From Isoetes taiwanensis (Eukaryota > Streptophyta > Lycopodiopsida > Isoetales > Isoetaceae), in NCBI GenBank assembly GCA_021234155.1, contig JAJEKV010000001.1, positions 37,246,826 through 37,310,825 of the forward strand: 64,000 nucleotides of DNA, given 5' to 3'. A program made the translations under genes and the position numbers. Below are positions 9,646 through 22,159 of this stretch, in pieces (the first letter of the stretch is position 1; each line of letters starts with the position of its first letter). The notes beneath the pieces are model-generated. The model was not told the origin of the DNA, ran no database searches, and saw only the letters and a list, made by a program, of their open reading frames with translations.

Positions 9646-12600
9646 GGCAGAATTATAGTTCAAGGTTCGAGAGCAAGTTGAATTGGTCACATCAACTTTT
9701 ATTTCATACATTTGAGGGTAGATAAGTCGAATTTAATGCTTTCTTTAACGATGTCTTTATACTTGCTACAATAATAGCAATGACCTTGGTTCGGGAAACT
9801 TTTTAGCCTAAAGCATCAAATTTCCTGCAGTTTTGAACCTGTCCGGCAAGCTACAAAGCTATTTTTCAAAATTGCCGGAAAAACTAAGAAAAACTCCTAA
9901 TTGTAGTGTGAAATTTTCCTGCAAATAATTTCCTTACATGTTAATTTCAAAAAGCAATCGGACACATGGGCTTAAACCTCGGTATTTGCCGAACCAAGGC
10001 AATGACACCAATGTTGCAAAATCGAGCAGTTAGGCTGGAAGAAGCCATTTATTCGTGGGGAATGCATCCTGATGCTAGAGATAAGCTAAAATCGTCGATA
10101 TACAAACTAAAATCACCGGTTCCTTTAGCAAACATCATAAGCATATTTATTAAATGGTTTGCAAAATGTATGTGAATGTAAATGGATGGCTATTCTCATA
10201 AAATGGTGCCAATCTTCTCTTATATCCTAATTGGTTCCATTTAGATAAGCCAAATTCAATGTCTCCTTCAATGGGCTCCATAATTGTGCTCCTAGAGCAT
10301 TCTACTAGAGTATGCATATCCACATTTGCTACCTATGTAGAAATATCTATCTTTGAGTGTTACTAGCAACAAATTCAATATTTTCTTGGAGAAGCACCAT
10401 AACTATACTTGTGGACCATGCTACAAAAATATATCTATCCGCACCTAGCACCTAGGTAGAAATGTCTATCATTGGGCATTAATGGAAAAATGCAATGCTA
10501 GGATTATATAGCCACACATCGAATGTCTAGGGTGTGCATGGTTAACAAAGAAAAAAATACAGGTCATGTTGCAACATTTGTAACCTATTAGCACATAATT
10601 ATTGGTATAACGTCTAGGGAATCATATGGCGTGGGCAATGTATATTGAATTAATGTAAAGAATTTCCGAATCTAAGTTGAACCTAATGCAAGGCAAGAAT
10701 ACAATGATTGTCTTGTAGGCTAACTAAATCTAAGATAATCCAATGTCAAGCAAAAATACAATGATTGCCTTCTAGGTTAGCAATGGGAGGAGGGAAGCAT
10801 GGTGATTGATCCTGAATCATAATGTCTTATAGAACTTACAAAGATTTTCATAAGTCATGCGAAATCGGCATATTGCCTCATACAACAATTACAAAAAAAA
10901 CTAGGTTTTGCAATCTTTATAGTTATTTGGGACGAACTTGTCCGAATGAAGCACACAACTAATAATTGCAACCACTTGAAATTCGTGTTGTTGCTCTTTC
11001 CCTGGCAAAGAGCAACAGCCAAGTCAGTTCAAAAAATAGGGATATTTTACATTTATCAAGTAACTCTACCTGTCTCAGGCGATGTTGCCAAGTGCTTTCA
11101 GAATTCCAAATGTTCTGTAGCATTCTGAGCACTAATACAACACTTTGACAATGCAAGGGGATTATACCAAAATCTCATACCAAGGGGATCTATCGATGCC
11201 TATGCTGCTGCAAGGTCCATACCACAGTCAACTTTTGGAAACCCTGCATTTATCTAATGATACGCTTGTTACTGTTTATAAAACACACGAAATTGACCAT
11301 ACACAAACTCTCTTTAACAATGTCGAATTCATGGTCTTAGAATACTGCTGTCTTCAGCAAGTTTTAAACCATCTGTTTCCAATAGATACAGCTTTGGCAT
11401 AAGCTTGGCCAACGACAAAATTCAGAGTATTTAATAGTAAGAAGATGAAGAAACGCTGAAATCTGGAGGGGGGAGATTAGAAGCAATAGGAAGGCTAAGG
11501 CGAAGGCGGAATAGTTCAAACTGTGGAAAGAAGAATAAGAGTATTTATAGAGAAGGCCCAGGGTCGATCGCTTATAATTTATCCTTTCCTATCTACCCAT
11601 CCAAAAACTCTTAAATAACTAGGGCCGTAGATTTCTTTGGTTTCTGTTACAAATTTGACAGACCTTCCGTTTCCAGAGCTGCACATGTCTACGGGGCCAT
11701 TTTGCACATGCCTCCCGGACTGAAAAACCATATCCCAAGCTGCTCTATTTGTCATCTTTCAATCTGCATTTTGTTCTACGGTTAAAGCTCCAAGAACAAA
11801 AACCGTACCTATTTTTTGCCGCATTTGAGCCCTACTAATTTGTTTGCCGGATTTAAGCTTTCCGACACTCTTTAATGTCCTGATTACAGACGAATTCCGA
11901 GATGAATATTCGTAAGCTTGCATCTTATGCTTAGAGAGCGACCTCCAGATGCCCAGTCTTCCACATATTTTGCTACAAATGCATTTGTAGAGTTAAAGCC
12001 AGATCCAAGAATGCAAATAAAAGCCGCGCTTCTCTGAAAAGCTGGTCTATACTCAATAACGCCATAGCCGACATCTTATGAACTCCTGCAAGCAAAAACA
12101 CAGAAATCATAGCTATTTGCATAAAACAATTACATGTAAAGAGCAAAAACCGAGCACACCAGAAGGGTTTTGCTGTTGAGGGCTTTGAAGTTTGAAACCA
12201 CAGCCCTGATTCCAAAGCTCCAAGCTTGAATAACATGAAGGGCGTGAAGCATATTTATTGGGCTTGAATATCCAAGCCGGAAATCCAAACCCTTGAATAC
12301 AGTTCATACATACCTGTATTCTTTGCTGCATTTTTCCTTCGCCAGAGTTGAACAAAGGATCCGACCCACACCCACAATCGAAGCAAAGCCTATATGCCCA
12401 AAGCACTCAAAGCAGAGGAGGTCGCCAAATCTGTAAAAATACGGAGCTATGGAATAGAACAACCACAAAGAAACTCCAAGCTCGGCTGTAGAAGAGGCCA
12501 ACCTGTGGTCACAGCTCACAACTCTGCACAAAACCGGTCTACATGGCCTTTGCACAGACTATTAGAGCCGCCCTTTTTCAAGCAGAACTGGGAGTGGTGC
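9646..12600. other. No recognisable gene
   Basis: AT-rich sequence with only short ORFs (for example 9966-10175 and 11145-11402) that match no family I know and show no clear splice pattern. 12300-12620 has several overlapping ORFs on both strands and may be a decayed gene or transposon end, but I cannot assign it. Confidence 0.5.
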
Positions 12601-12884
12601 CCCAGAATTTACTATAAAATTTAGTACCCATGATTCTAGGCAATCAGAGATTACCACAGAGATTACCACAGGGAAAGAACTGCGTCGAATTCAGAGCATC
12701 TGGCAAATTCGTCTCCCATTGAAGAAATATATGATGGAGCATATAAGCGAACCTAAAGGTGCATGAGAAAGGGGCACTGCCATAGTTGGACCGTAAGCTC
12801 GCATGCATAAGCCGAGCACAGAGAATTCCAAAAAATTTTCAACACTTGAGCATCATATATATACCAGCATTCAGAACATTGAAG

Positions 12885-13045
12885 CATGGTTCTAGAATTT
12901 CTTGCCATCTTCTAGAATTTCCAAGACATTCTGGAAGCTACCACATCTCCGCCATGAAACTTCCAGAAGCCACCAGATCCGATGGCCGAGATTGCGAGGG
13001 AGCAAATCGACGGCCAAGATCTGGCGGTATAGATATAAAAGAAGG
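12885..13045 (+). promoter_or_regulatory. Possible heat-shock-type promoter
   Basis: Two copies of TTCTAGAATTTC and one CATTCTGGAAGC (HSE-like half-site pairs) lie at about 12889-12942. A TATA-like GATATAAAAGAAGG with another TTCTAGAA follows at about 13030-13052. No coding sequence follows in the expected direction: downstream is the end of a minus-strand transposon. It may be a cut-off promoter or a remnant related to the 1-9 kb arrays. Confidence 0.3.
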
Positions 13046-13173
13046 TTCTAGAAGCCACTCCTAATAATTATATATATATTCAGATATATATATTATGTAA
13101 TGGCTCATTGAAAAATGCCAATCAAAAATTACATTCATAAGCAATACAAGGATTTATAATTATGGAAATATAT

Positions 13174-14571
13174 CTAAGAACTAGGTCCCTCATCTTCCTC
13201 CATAGGCATATCCGGCTGTGGAGGCGGTCGATAGCGCATCAAAGTGGTGCTGGGACTAGCAGAGAGGGCGGCTCGAGCTGCTGCATCTGGTGGTAAGCAA
13301 GTCGCCAGAGGTGTCGCAACAAGGAGACGCATGTTAGCCCAGCCGGCAATGTCTCCCAATGCCACAATAGCTAGATCTCATCGGACCAAAGTGACAGTGG
13401 TGGCATGATAATCAATCTTCTTATGGCCCGCCAAGGTAGATAATGCACGGAGTGCCCACCAAGATGCTTCAGATTGAGGCCCCAAATACTTGGAGAAGAA
13501 AAGGACCTTACCTTGTCGGAAAGCAGAAAGGAAAATCCGGGTCAACTGGTTGCCCATGGCCTTAACCCGTGGGTCCCTCAAAGTTTCTGTTTCCTTTTCT
13601 AAGTTGATGGGTATCCTCTCCTGCTCGGCCTCTTCTTTATCATTCCGAAGACTTATCTTGGCATCACAAAGGTCTTCCTCACCCTGATCCACCTCTGCCA
13701 TAGTGATCTCCAATGGCTGACTTGTAGGAGGAGGTCGCATGATAGCCGCGAACTACTCCGCAGGAGGCGGTGTATCTTCGGTCAATATGAACTGCCGGAG
13801 AGACAAGAGGGTCTCAATGGGTTCTATCTCCTCTGGCCAGAATATAAACAATTCTTGGACTTGCGGCGGATGCACAACAGGCGTTGTGAAATCGACGAAG
13901 TCATCCTGGCAAAACTCTGCAAGGTCATAAAGGACTTCAAGCTTTCGCCGGCCGCGCATGCCAGCAATGACGCGGTACGCCCACATGATATCCTCCAAAA
14001 TAAGATACTCTTGGTTGTTCAAGAGTATAGTGGGAAGAAGATCTAGCCCTTCAAGCTTTAGGGCTTTATCACGGCCTGTAGGTGCCTCCATAGCCAGTTG
14101 CTTCCATCTTACAAAATCATGCTCGTCGACAACTTCGTCGTCCTCTGGGTCAGAGGGTACTGGCGTAGTAGACTGCTCCTAGGTATCTGTACATCTTCTA
14201 TGTACTGGTCCATGACTATTGCCAGTGCAAAAGGGCTTCAAAACAAAGCTCGCGGTCAATGGTGACAATAGGAAGGTCAGTCCCTCTTCTCCTGATGCCC
14301 TAAGAACATTACGTGCATGATCATCATCTCCCAACATCTCTACCAAGGTGTTGAAGTCGAGGTACAATTGGGAGTCTGCTTCGTTGAAGACACACGCAGG
14401 CACGATCTCTTTGTAGAAGAACTGAAGAAAACGCGCGTAGTCAGGATGAGCTTGCATGTTGTGGATAAGATCCACTTGCTGGAGCAAATGAGGGTGCAGT
14501 ACGTCAAAGGGAACCGCAGGGTCCCAATGCTCACCATCCAAGTACCATTGTTGTAGAGTAGGGCGGTCCAT
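13174..14571 (-). pseudogene. ORF2 of LTR element 1, unknown function
   Basis: Not a family I recognise. The likely start is ATGGACCGCCC at 14571, after a leader with TCTCTCC and CTTCC runs. Coding potential runs 14571-14182, about 14200-13753, 13740-13378 and 13365-13174 in different frames, so at least three indels or stops break it. If read through it would be about 460 residues. Early residues hold QQWYLDGEHW and an acidic patch (PSDPEDDEVVDEHD). A middle segment has LLPTILLNNQEYLILEDI, and a C-terminal part has QGKVLFFSKYLGPQSEASWW followed by LSTLAGHKKIDY. The tail is proline-rich and acidic. The same block order appears in the ORF at 34208-32786, which argues that this is a real transposon gene. 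It lies 270 bp downstream of the H3-like gene. Confidence 0.6.
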
Positions 14572-14843
14572 CACGAGCAAGGAACAAGGGAGGAGGAGGA
14601 AGGCGCTGAAGGCAAGGAGAGAAATGAAACCCTAATGTCCAAAAAAAAGTGACTTTATACCTTTTTGGCACATTTTCCTAGGTCACAAGAAAAATTATTA
14701 TTTATTTAATAATTCACATTTATATATATATACAAAAAGTCATCAGAATACACAATTTGATTCTATAGCTTGCAATAAAAAGATATTTACATAAATATAT
14801 CACACAAAATTTATACAATGAAAAAGTAAGAAATATTCGACAG

Positions 14844-17800
14844 CTAGTGGAATTCCCCTCGGATTCTTCGCGCCGGTTGAAGATCCTTGGGCATGATGGT
14901 CACTCGCTTAGCATGAATAGCACACAAGTTCGCATCGCTCAAAATTTCAATAAGGTAGGCTTCAGCAGCCTCCTGATGTGCAAGTAAGGCAAAAGTCTGA
15001 AACCTCATGTTGGTCTTGTACTCTGAGTAATTTTCCGAACAAGACGCTGGAAGGGTAGCCGGCGTATCAAGGGCTCAGTAGTCTTCTGATACTTACGTAT
15101 CTCGTGCAGGGCTACTGCGCCTGGTCGGAACCTGTGGGGCTTTCTCGGCTTGGCAGCTGGCTTGGGCAGGCAGAGTCTTACCACCAGTCGAGGGGTGTTT
15201 TGCCCTTTGTACCATCTGTTCCCGACGTTGTGCCGACGTGTTCTTGCCGATCTCAGCATCCTTCTGCAGTCGGGTTTTATAATGAACGCCTCCCCTTCTT
15301 GGTTTTGTGAACTTCCTCTTCCTGTTACCCACCCTGTCCGCTCTCTCTTGAACAACCTGTTGATCTCCCTCCTGAACAACATTTTGATCTGCGCTCTGTT
15401 GTGTTTGGGCAACTTCCTCTGCTCTACGGATACGCTCTCTCTCAGCATCCCGTGCCTCCTTGTCCTGGCGCACCTGAGTTCGCCGTGCAATCTCTGCATG
15501 ATATCGGGCCGGTCGAGCTTGCATGTCAATCTCTATGAGATCCATCCGGTCCTGTGTGAATTCAGGTGGAACATTGTCGAAGATGAAACTATGTAACTCT
15601 TCATTCCAGTAGAAAGGGGGCAGATTATAATGATCTAAGTACATGAGCACATGGCCTTTCCCTAGATAATAAAAGTGGCCAGCTCTCTCTTCTTGAAGAC
15701 CACTAGCGATCTGTTGTAGGTCTTCTATCCTCGCAAGGTGCATAATCCTCTGGGCTTCCTCTCGTGTGAGCTCTACAGGATCCTCTTCTGGGCTCGCTAG
15801 TGGATAAAACTTAACTATGGCATAAGCTTGATCAGGCTGCTGTACTAAAGTATAGGCCTCATTGGCCGCATTCAATTTCATGAGAAACCGTTCATTGAAA
15901 TGGAAGATAGGATATTATTTATTTTATTTATTTATTTGTGTCTAGCTCTCTTAGGGTCTTGAGAGACCATGGAGCCTGTGGACTCTGTATTTACAATTTC
16001 AACAATAGAGAACGGTGTGCATCCACCGCTCTCATATAAGCACCTAATTTCATAGGTGGTAATGCTAGTAAGGAGTACAAATCTGAAACTTGAATGCCAA
16101 ATTGTTCTCTGATGTCCTTGTAAGATGCGCATTGTAGAAAAGTGTGATGCTCGTCTTCAACACAGTTCGACTCACATACTTTGCAGATCCGTTCTTCTAC
16201 TGGAATTTTGAACCAACGACCTGTCTCAATGACCAATCGGTGGGAACCAGTTCTATAGCGGGCAATCAGTTGCTTATGCCATCTTGAGATATTTGAATTG
16301 AGATAACCTTGGCTCTTGTATTCAATCAAATGATTAACATTTGATCTGTAATAGCGCATGCGTTTTCCTGGAGCAGCCCAAAGCCGATCTACTACAAGTG
16401 TCTCAAGTAATTCTCGTGTCTCAATCTTATCATTCGGCCAGTTTGATTCAGATATTCCCCATTTGTTTGCCCAATCTCTCAGATCTTTCATCCATCCTGT
16501 TTGTTCAGAGCATAGCATGGCTTGATGTGGAAGCCGGGTATGCGTCTGTTGCCTCACTCTGTTTGCAAAGTTTATGGCTTGAAATAATGCCTCTGCTTCC
16601 ATAGGAAACAAGCCAGCTTCGGCCAGCATTATAGCATATGGGATTTGGGTTTTAATCCCCAATTCCTCACGCAGAAATGTCTTTTGAATGGATTCAACCT
16701 GCTACCACAACCTAGAAGAAATGCTTGGCCCCCAAATGGGTGAGCCATAAAGTAACACAGTCTGAACTAGTGTTTTGAACAGCGTTTTCTTGAGTCCCCA
16801 TTCTGTGAGAGCTGATTTATGACAGTTTGAAAGCATACCATATAGTGCTGCCTTACTTCCTGGCTATTCTTGATTTATACAATCTTTCCATTTGTAGTTG
16901 GACGAGAAATCAATCCCCAAGTATTTGTAACAATCCACTGTTTCAATTTCACATCCCTGGTATGTAAAGCTTGGGCGGTCTCTGGTGCCAAATACCATTA
17001 TCTTGGATTTAGAGATGTTAACAGTCATTTGTTTTGCTGCACAAAATGATTCCAGCCCATTCAAATGGTCTTGCAAGACTTGTTTTTTGTTAGCTAGTAA
17101 AACCACATCGTCCGCATAAAGAAGCAGTTGCACAAGGTACGTACCCATCTTTGTACCAGATAACGATCTTTCTTTCAGCCAGGCTTCAAGTTCATCTATG
17201 AAAATACCAAAGAGCGTGGGAGACAAGGGGCAGCCCTGTCGCACACCAATGGTGCTCTTAATTACTGTGTCTACTTCACATGAAAGTTTGATCAAAACCT
17301 CTGCATAAAGCTGGGATACTGCATCTCTGATATCATGAGGAACACCTATTTGTGCTAGTCTCTCACCTAGTTTCCTTCGTGAGACGGTATCGAAGGCTTT
17401 GGCGAAGTCAATGAAAGCAACATAGAGAGACGCACCAGGGGATTTAGCTCTTTCTATCAGCACCCGAAGTGAAAGTGCATGATCTAAAGTGCTATGATCT
17501 TTCCTGAAGCCTGCTTGGAAGAGAGAGCGTTTGCCTTCATCCTCTGCCCAGGAACTTTAACTTCCTTTCCAGCAAACTGCCCAAAACCTTTGTAAAAGTA
17601 CTACCAATTAAAATGGTTCTATAATTGCTGGCTACCTTTTTGTCTCCAGCCTTGAAAATAGGGTGCACACGATTTGTCTTCCATTCGTCTGGCATCCCCT
17701 GTGTTACACACATATTTACCATCTTAGTGAGTGCATTTAGTGTCCTATTGCCTCCCCATTTCAGCAATTCCACACAGATGCCATCAATATCATGAGCTTT

Positions 17801-18167
17801 GTTATTGGACATATCTGTCAAAACTTCTTTAACCTCACATTCTGTAAAAAGATCTACATGAGAAGCTATAATTGGCATTTCATCTGCATTTTGTTTGTAA
17901 TAAATATCTCTGAATAAATTTAGCAAAGCGCTTTGGTCCAAATTAGCTTGCTGAAATTTGCTTTTTAGCGTGATCCAAAAGGATCTAGGCTCATGCTTAA
18001 ACTGCTCAACCATATGGAATCCTACAGTTCTCTGCAAAATGGGTAGCAAGAAGGTCTAAAACAGTGTCAACCATGTCGCTATCATCTGAGAGATGGTCTA
18101 CCAAAACACTATAAAGCTGGTACAGATTCATCTTCTTCAGGTCAACAATAAGCTTGAAGCACGGCAT
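14844..18167 (-). pseudogene. Histone H3-like fusion gene of LTR element 1, split by a LINE
   Basis: The first coding block (18167-18006) starts MPCFKLIVDLKKMNLYQLY and is unfamiliar. After the LINE, coding resumes at about 15900-15881 with an acidic, then coiled and charged region ([14 protein letters not shown]) and a basic stretch ([13 protein letters not shown]). It then enters an H3-like module: a tail-like HPSTGGK (near 15200) and [19 protein letters not shown] with [20 protein letters not shown] (to about 15030). It ends with [25 protein letters not shown] and ARRIRGE before a stop at 14844. This is a full H3 histone fold: alpha-N, alpha-1, alpha-2 and alpha-3 are all recognisable. Two single-base frameshifts occur, one between STGGK and the fold and one at about 15021-15025 after alpha-1. 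A normal plant H3 is 136 residues; this one has a ~250-residue N-terminal extension. Host H3 capture by the element is my inference. Confidence 0.85.
15895..18030 (-). mobile_element. 5'-truncated LINE inserted in the H3-like gene
   Basis: It encodes a LINE-type reverse transcriptase in several frames (18049-17537, 17463-16864, 16662-15991). Motifs include the finger segment (VHPIFKAGDKKVASNYR), FIDFAKAFDTV, the GVRQGCPLSPTLF block, LLYADDVVLLA (catalytic YADD) and KYLGIDF. Near the C-terminus is CKVCESNCVEDEHHTFLQC, the RVT zinc-binding type. There is no endonuclease domain, so it is truncated at its 5' end. The 3' end carries an AAATAAATAAATAAA-like tail at 15901-15941, as in LINEs. A target duplication is uncertain (a weak CCATTT..A..GAAC match flanks it). 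Stops and frameshifts show it is dead. It belongs to a different lineage from the fragment at 23780-24855. Confidence 0.92.
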
Positions 18168-18169
18168 GG

Positions 18170-18875
18170 TAACCTAATGATAGGTACTATCAGCAAAGAA
18201 GTATGGCGCTTGGGATAAAACAGGTGGCGCTAGACCCTAAATAGAAGCGCTAGGCTCTTAGGGTAGTAGTAGGGTAGTGGTCAAGGTCGGGTATGGCGGC
18301 GGAAAAGCTCAAATCCAGCGGCTATGGCGGCAAGAAGACAACCCAGGAAACACACTTCCTAAAAGGGAAAGCACAAATTTGAACTAACCCTTTTTTTTTT
18401 TTTTTTAAGAAGACTTTTACAAAATTAAAAAAAAAAAAAAAACAGATGCGTATTTTTATACGGCAGACCGTATATGGGCACTGGCTGCGTTATACGCTCA
18501 TAACTTTTAATTCTAAACACCTGATCCACAAGCAGCGCCCATCTTGGATTCTAGCCTTGGGGTCGCCATTTGAACCTCGGGAAACGTGCCCCCTAGGGTA
18601 TTTGGGATGTGCCGGAGCTGTTGAAACCATTTTCGCCTTCATCCGAGCTACCTGCAAAACGTTATGGCCCATCTAAACCTGGGTCCTCCAGTCACACCTT
18701 TTTCCCTCCAAAATCGCCCTAAACTTCCTAAATCTCACAATTTGTCACATCAACCTAGCACAAGACTACATCACCGAGAAGTTAGGTAGTCCAACTAGCT
18801 TGAACTTTCGCCCAACTACTGAATTAACGAGTTAAAGATTTAGTCAGTGCTATGATTTCGGTCAGCTAAAATCAC
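18170..18875 (-). other. Leader of LTR element 1
   Basis: Non-coding stretch between the PBS and the first ATG. It contains T18 and A17 runs near 18391-18440. The PBS-proximal part has a segment resembling the leader of the 25117-38302 element (GCGAAAGTT followed by AAG..AGTT). Confidence 0.6.
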
Positions 18876-18888
18876 GGCTCTGATACCA
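18876..18888 (-). other. Primer binding site of LTR element 1
   Basis: The minus strand reads TGGTATCAGAGCC, the usual plant tRNA-Met-type primer site, one base from the LTR end. This fixes the element's direction as minus. Confidence 0.92.
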
Positions 18889-18889
18889 C

Positions 18890-20445
18890 TGTGACGCTCC
18901 CTGAACATATACGGCGCTCCGGACGTATACATACGTGGACTTCCCCCTCCCATGGCAATCAGCTCACCATGAGCAGGGCCCTCCGTCTAACTCGGACCAT
19001 CTATAGAAAGATGCCCGGGTGAAGGACATGGAGGTGTCATTCGGCCCACGCCTTCAATGGACTCCTATGTCGCGGAAGCGTGAATACAAGGTTAGCATAC
19101 AGCATAATCATATCATAAATAACCACCACGAAGGGTGGCACATCCATCCAACTGACGATAGAAGATACATCTAGTGCTAAGGAAAACATCCCAAAACCCA
19201 TGGTTCTACCCCGGCTCAGACTCCAATGAGGATCGACTGACGGCTAGGTCTCAGGAGATCAGCAGACAGAATCTTGACATGGCGTTGGCTGGCATAGAAC
19301 ATCGGCTAGGGTTGTCCACTCCATCCGCCCCTCCTGTGCACACTTTGCATATGAGCTGAATCAAGCTATGGCGTCATTGTAGCCCTCCGGAGACGCAATC
19401 GCAAGGCATCACCCTTCGGGACTACTTTGGGTTACATCTCCCTGGTCCGATGAGGCAGGTCAGGGAAGTGTCCCTTCCTAGAGTCGCAGTGATTCCATGG
19501 GTGAGCTAGAGAATACGTGCCGCATCAGCGACCCCTGCATCTGTACCCGACCAACTCCCCTAACTTTACCTTCAAAGTACAGGATGATCACACCGCTGTA
19601 TCCAGGGAGTGTCAGACCCATACCCGGCCTAGTTCACTGACCGGCTATTAGGCCTAGCTCACTGAAGGAGTCCCCATAGCCTTTTATGCTCAGGCGAGAC
19701 CCCACCCCACACTTCGTCACTACGGCCCCTTATCTGGTGCTTCAATCATGCCATAGATTCCACAGCTCGGTGGGATCTTGTGCACAGGCCGCAGTTACTG
19801 GGTACTATGGGAGCTATTAGGAGCATACTAATGAACATAGATCACAGAGGTCTCTACCCCCCTTAATCCCTGCTTTATGGAAGAACTAACAGAGATACTA
19901 CCAAAGATACATTCATCCATCTATCACAAAGCATAATCAATAGTTGAGAACAGTTCTAACTATCAAACAAGGGTTAATCATCATCAGAGACAAGCAAAGA
20001 AGCCTGACAGAGGCGCTGGCCCTAGAAATATCAAACTAATCTATCTACTAACCCGAATTCCGGCTGGAACTATTGTCATGTGGGATCTCCATCTTCAAGC
20101 AGCCTGGGCGCCCAACAGCTCCTCTCCCTGGATTCGATTTTGGGCAAATTGGGATTGGGATCCAATTTGCTGCCCCAAATTAGCAGTCTCCTACTGGCCA
20201 ATCGAGTTTGGCCAGGTGTCCCCTTCCTGATTAATTAACTAGCCTAACTTAATTAGCTTAATTAAGTTAATTAGATAATTATTCCTTAATTACAGGTAAT
20301 TAACCTTTAATTAACCCCTTATTAATTTAGCATAGCTAAATTAATCCCTTGTGGTTAGTCTACATACTCCCATGATGGCGTATCCTCGGCCCGTGACGTG
20401 TCAATATAGTTATACATACACCGTATAACTATGTGGAACGTCACA
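18890..20445 (-). repeat. 5' LTR of LTR element 1
   Basis: 1556 bp, ends TGTGACG/CGTCACA. Non-coding; holds blocks shared with the other LTRs, such as GCACAGGCCGCA and the Adenine/Thymine-rich TTAATTAA region near 20230-20340. No second copy is in the window. Confidence 0.85.
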
Positions 20446-20454
20446 TACGTGTTA

Positions 20455-20605
20455 TTGGACATGCATGCATAGTATCTTCTATGAACCATAAATTTGATTT
20501 GGTGCATGCGTGTTCTTGAACATGCATGCATAGTATCTTCTATGAACCATTGGTTTGATTTGGCGCATGCGTATTCTTGGACATGCATGCATAGCATCTT
20601 CATAT
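20455..20605 (+). repeat. Short tandem repeat, ~63 bp, about 2.5 copies
   Basis: Units start TTGGACATGCATGCATAGTAT and run through CTTCTATGAACCAT...TTTGATTTGG.GCATGCGT. The copies differ by a few substitutions. It lies just outside the LTR. Confidence 0.88.
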
Positions 20606-22155
20606 GGCCTGCTATTCTTGGCCCCAACCCTCTCTTTGTGTGTGTGATATTCGAAGTTTTTTTTATCATGGAGTTTTTTGTCGCGACGGCAATCATGCTA
20701 ATCCTTTGTGAGCAGACACTATTAGGTATGGTTCTGAGCCTTCCAATCCATGCCTATATTGTTTGCATAGTATTCAATCAGTTTTCACAGGTCTGTCTTT
20801 GGTGCAATCAATTGGTTTTTGCAAGTTTGTGGCTTATTTGAGCAAGGCATTGTGACGATTAACTATCTCCCTTACTATATGCGGAGCAAATGAAATTCCA
20901 AGCCCTTGCATAATCTGTTGATATAAAATTAGATTGTCATAAGAGTCAAATAAGGTAGGGTAATGTTACTTTTACAATCCTACCTAATATTATTGATGTT
21001 TTCATCAATCTATAATAGAATGTGGAAAAGGATACATTGTCATATATCGAGTTAAATAAGGTAGGGTAATGTTACTTTTACAGTCCTAGATAATATTACA
21101 AGAAATTTATCGCGGCAGCACTGCCACGAACATTTCTCTTTATTGATTCATACCCCAGGGGTGGATTTGTGTGAGTTATAGCTTGGTGTCAGTTCAAAAC
21201 CAAAATGTCTTGAAGTCAAGCAGGCCCTAACCGACAATGTTGGTTTTATGAACCAACTCATTGCGCAATATGAATTCAAGCTAATGATTCATATGTAAGG
21301 AGTTTAAATCTTGAGGTCAATGTGGATAATAATTCAATTACAAAGGTTAACATGGCTAAATATTCGATTGTGTGGAGTATTCAATTCCTAAGGTTAATGT
21401 GGACAAGATCTCAATTCCTAATGTATGCCAAATTCCTAGGAACACTAGCATTCTACCAGTTGAAATCGAGAATTTCCGATAGGGAAAAAAATTGCAGGAA
21501 GTTTTTCGGTCAGATCTGTGGGTTTCTTTATATTTTTTCGGATGAAATCTAGATTTTCATAGGCTCCTTCCGCCTAACTTAAATTTTATAGGAAATATAC
21601 TTGTTAAGTTTTTAGACTGTTAAGGTTAATGCGGATAATTAGGCATTAACTACTTCCGACATATATTGTGAGGATTAGAGTCCATATAGAATTGTCACGA
21701 ATTCTAACGAGCAATTGTGTTTATGGAATTAAACACCTAGAAAATGAAGTCGTAATACCACACAATTTCTAGTTAGAATTCTATGTCTAGCAACATCTAA
21801 GTGCACAGAATTCATAATTCTAGGTAATGTGTGGGTAAGAGCCCGTAATATTCAAAAAATTGAATACTTGCAAAGCTTTCCCTGAGTTGTCAAGAAAAAA
21901 AAAGGGCCCCTAATGTGGAACTCACATGAGAGGTTTTTTAGCCCTGCGCTGAAAAGCAGTGGGGGCTATTTTCAGCTGCTGCTAGTTATCTCCTTCCCTG
22001 CAAATGCTTTTGCAGGCCAAGGTTTTTTGCAAAAACATCTTATATTATAATGTTTTAGCGTGTTGTATCAAGCCCTAATTTAAATGGTTGAGATCATTTG
22101 AGTGCATCCAAAGGCTGAGATTTATCGCATAGCTTCCCACCACTGTGAATGATCA
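20606..22155. other. No recognisable gene
   Basis: AT-rich sequence with no convincing coding region. A local duplication, AAGGTAGGGTAATGTTACTTTTACA, occurs at about 20949 and 21058. Confidence 0.5.
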
Positions 22156-22159
22156 AGCT

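Larger units (their letters stand above)
13174..20445 (-). mobile_element. LTR retrotransposon 1 (3'-truncated) with H3-like gene and ORF2
   Basis: Read on the minus strand: LTR 20445-18890, PBS matching the usual tRNA-Met type, ~700-bp leader, H3-like ORF (18167-14844, interrupted by a LINE), then ORF2 (14571-13174). Similarity to the larger element stops after ORF2: no gag, pol, polypurine tract or 3' LTR is present, so the element is truncated near 13100. The LTR shares TGTGACG...CGTCACA ends and internal blocks with the LTRs of the 25117-38302 element, so they belong to one superfamily but not to one recent family. Confidence 0.85.

Noticed and set aside
13174-14571. ORF2 as a plant mobile-domain or envelope gene
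   Set aside because: I saw none of the mobile-domain tryptophan pattern and no signal peptide or membrane helix.
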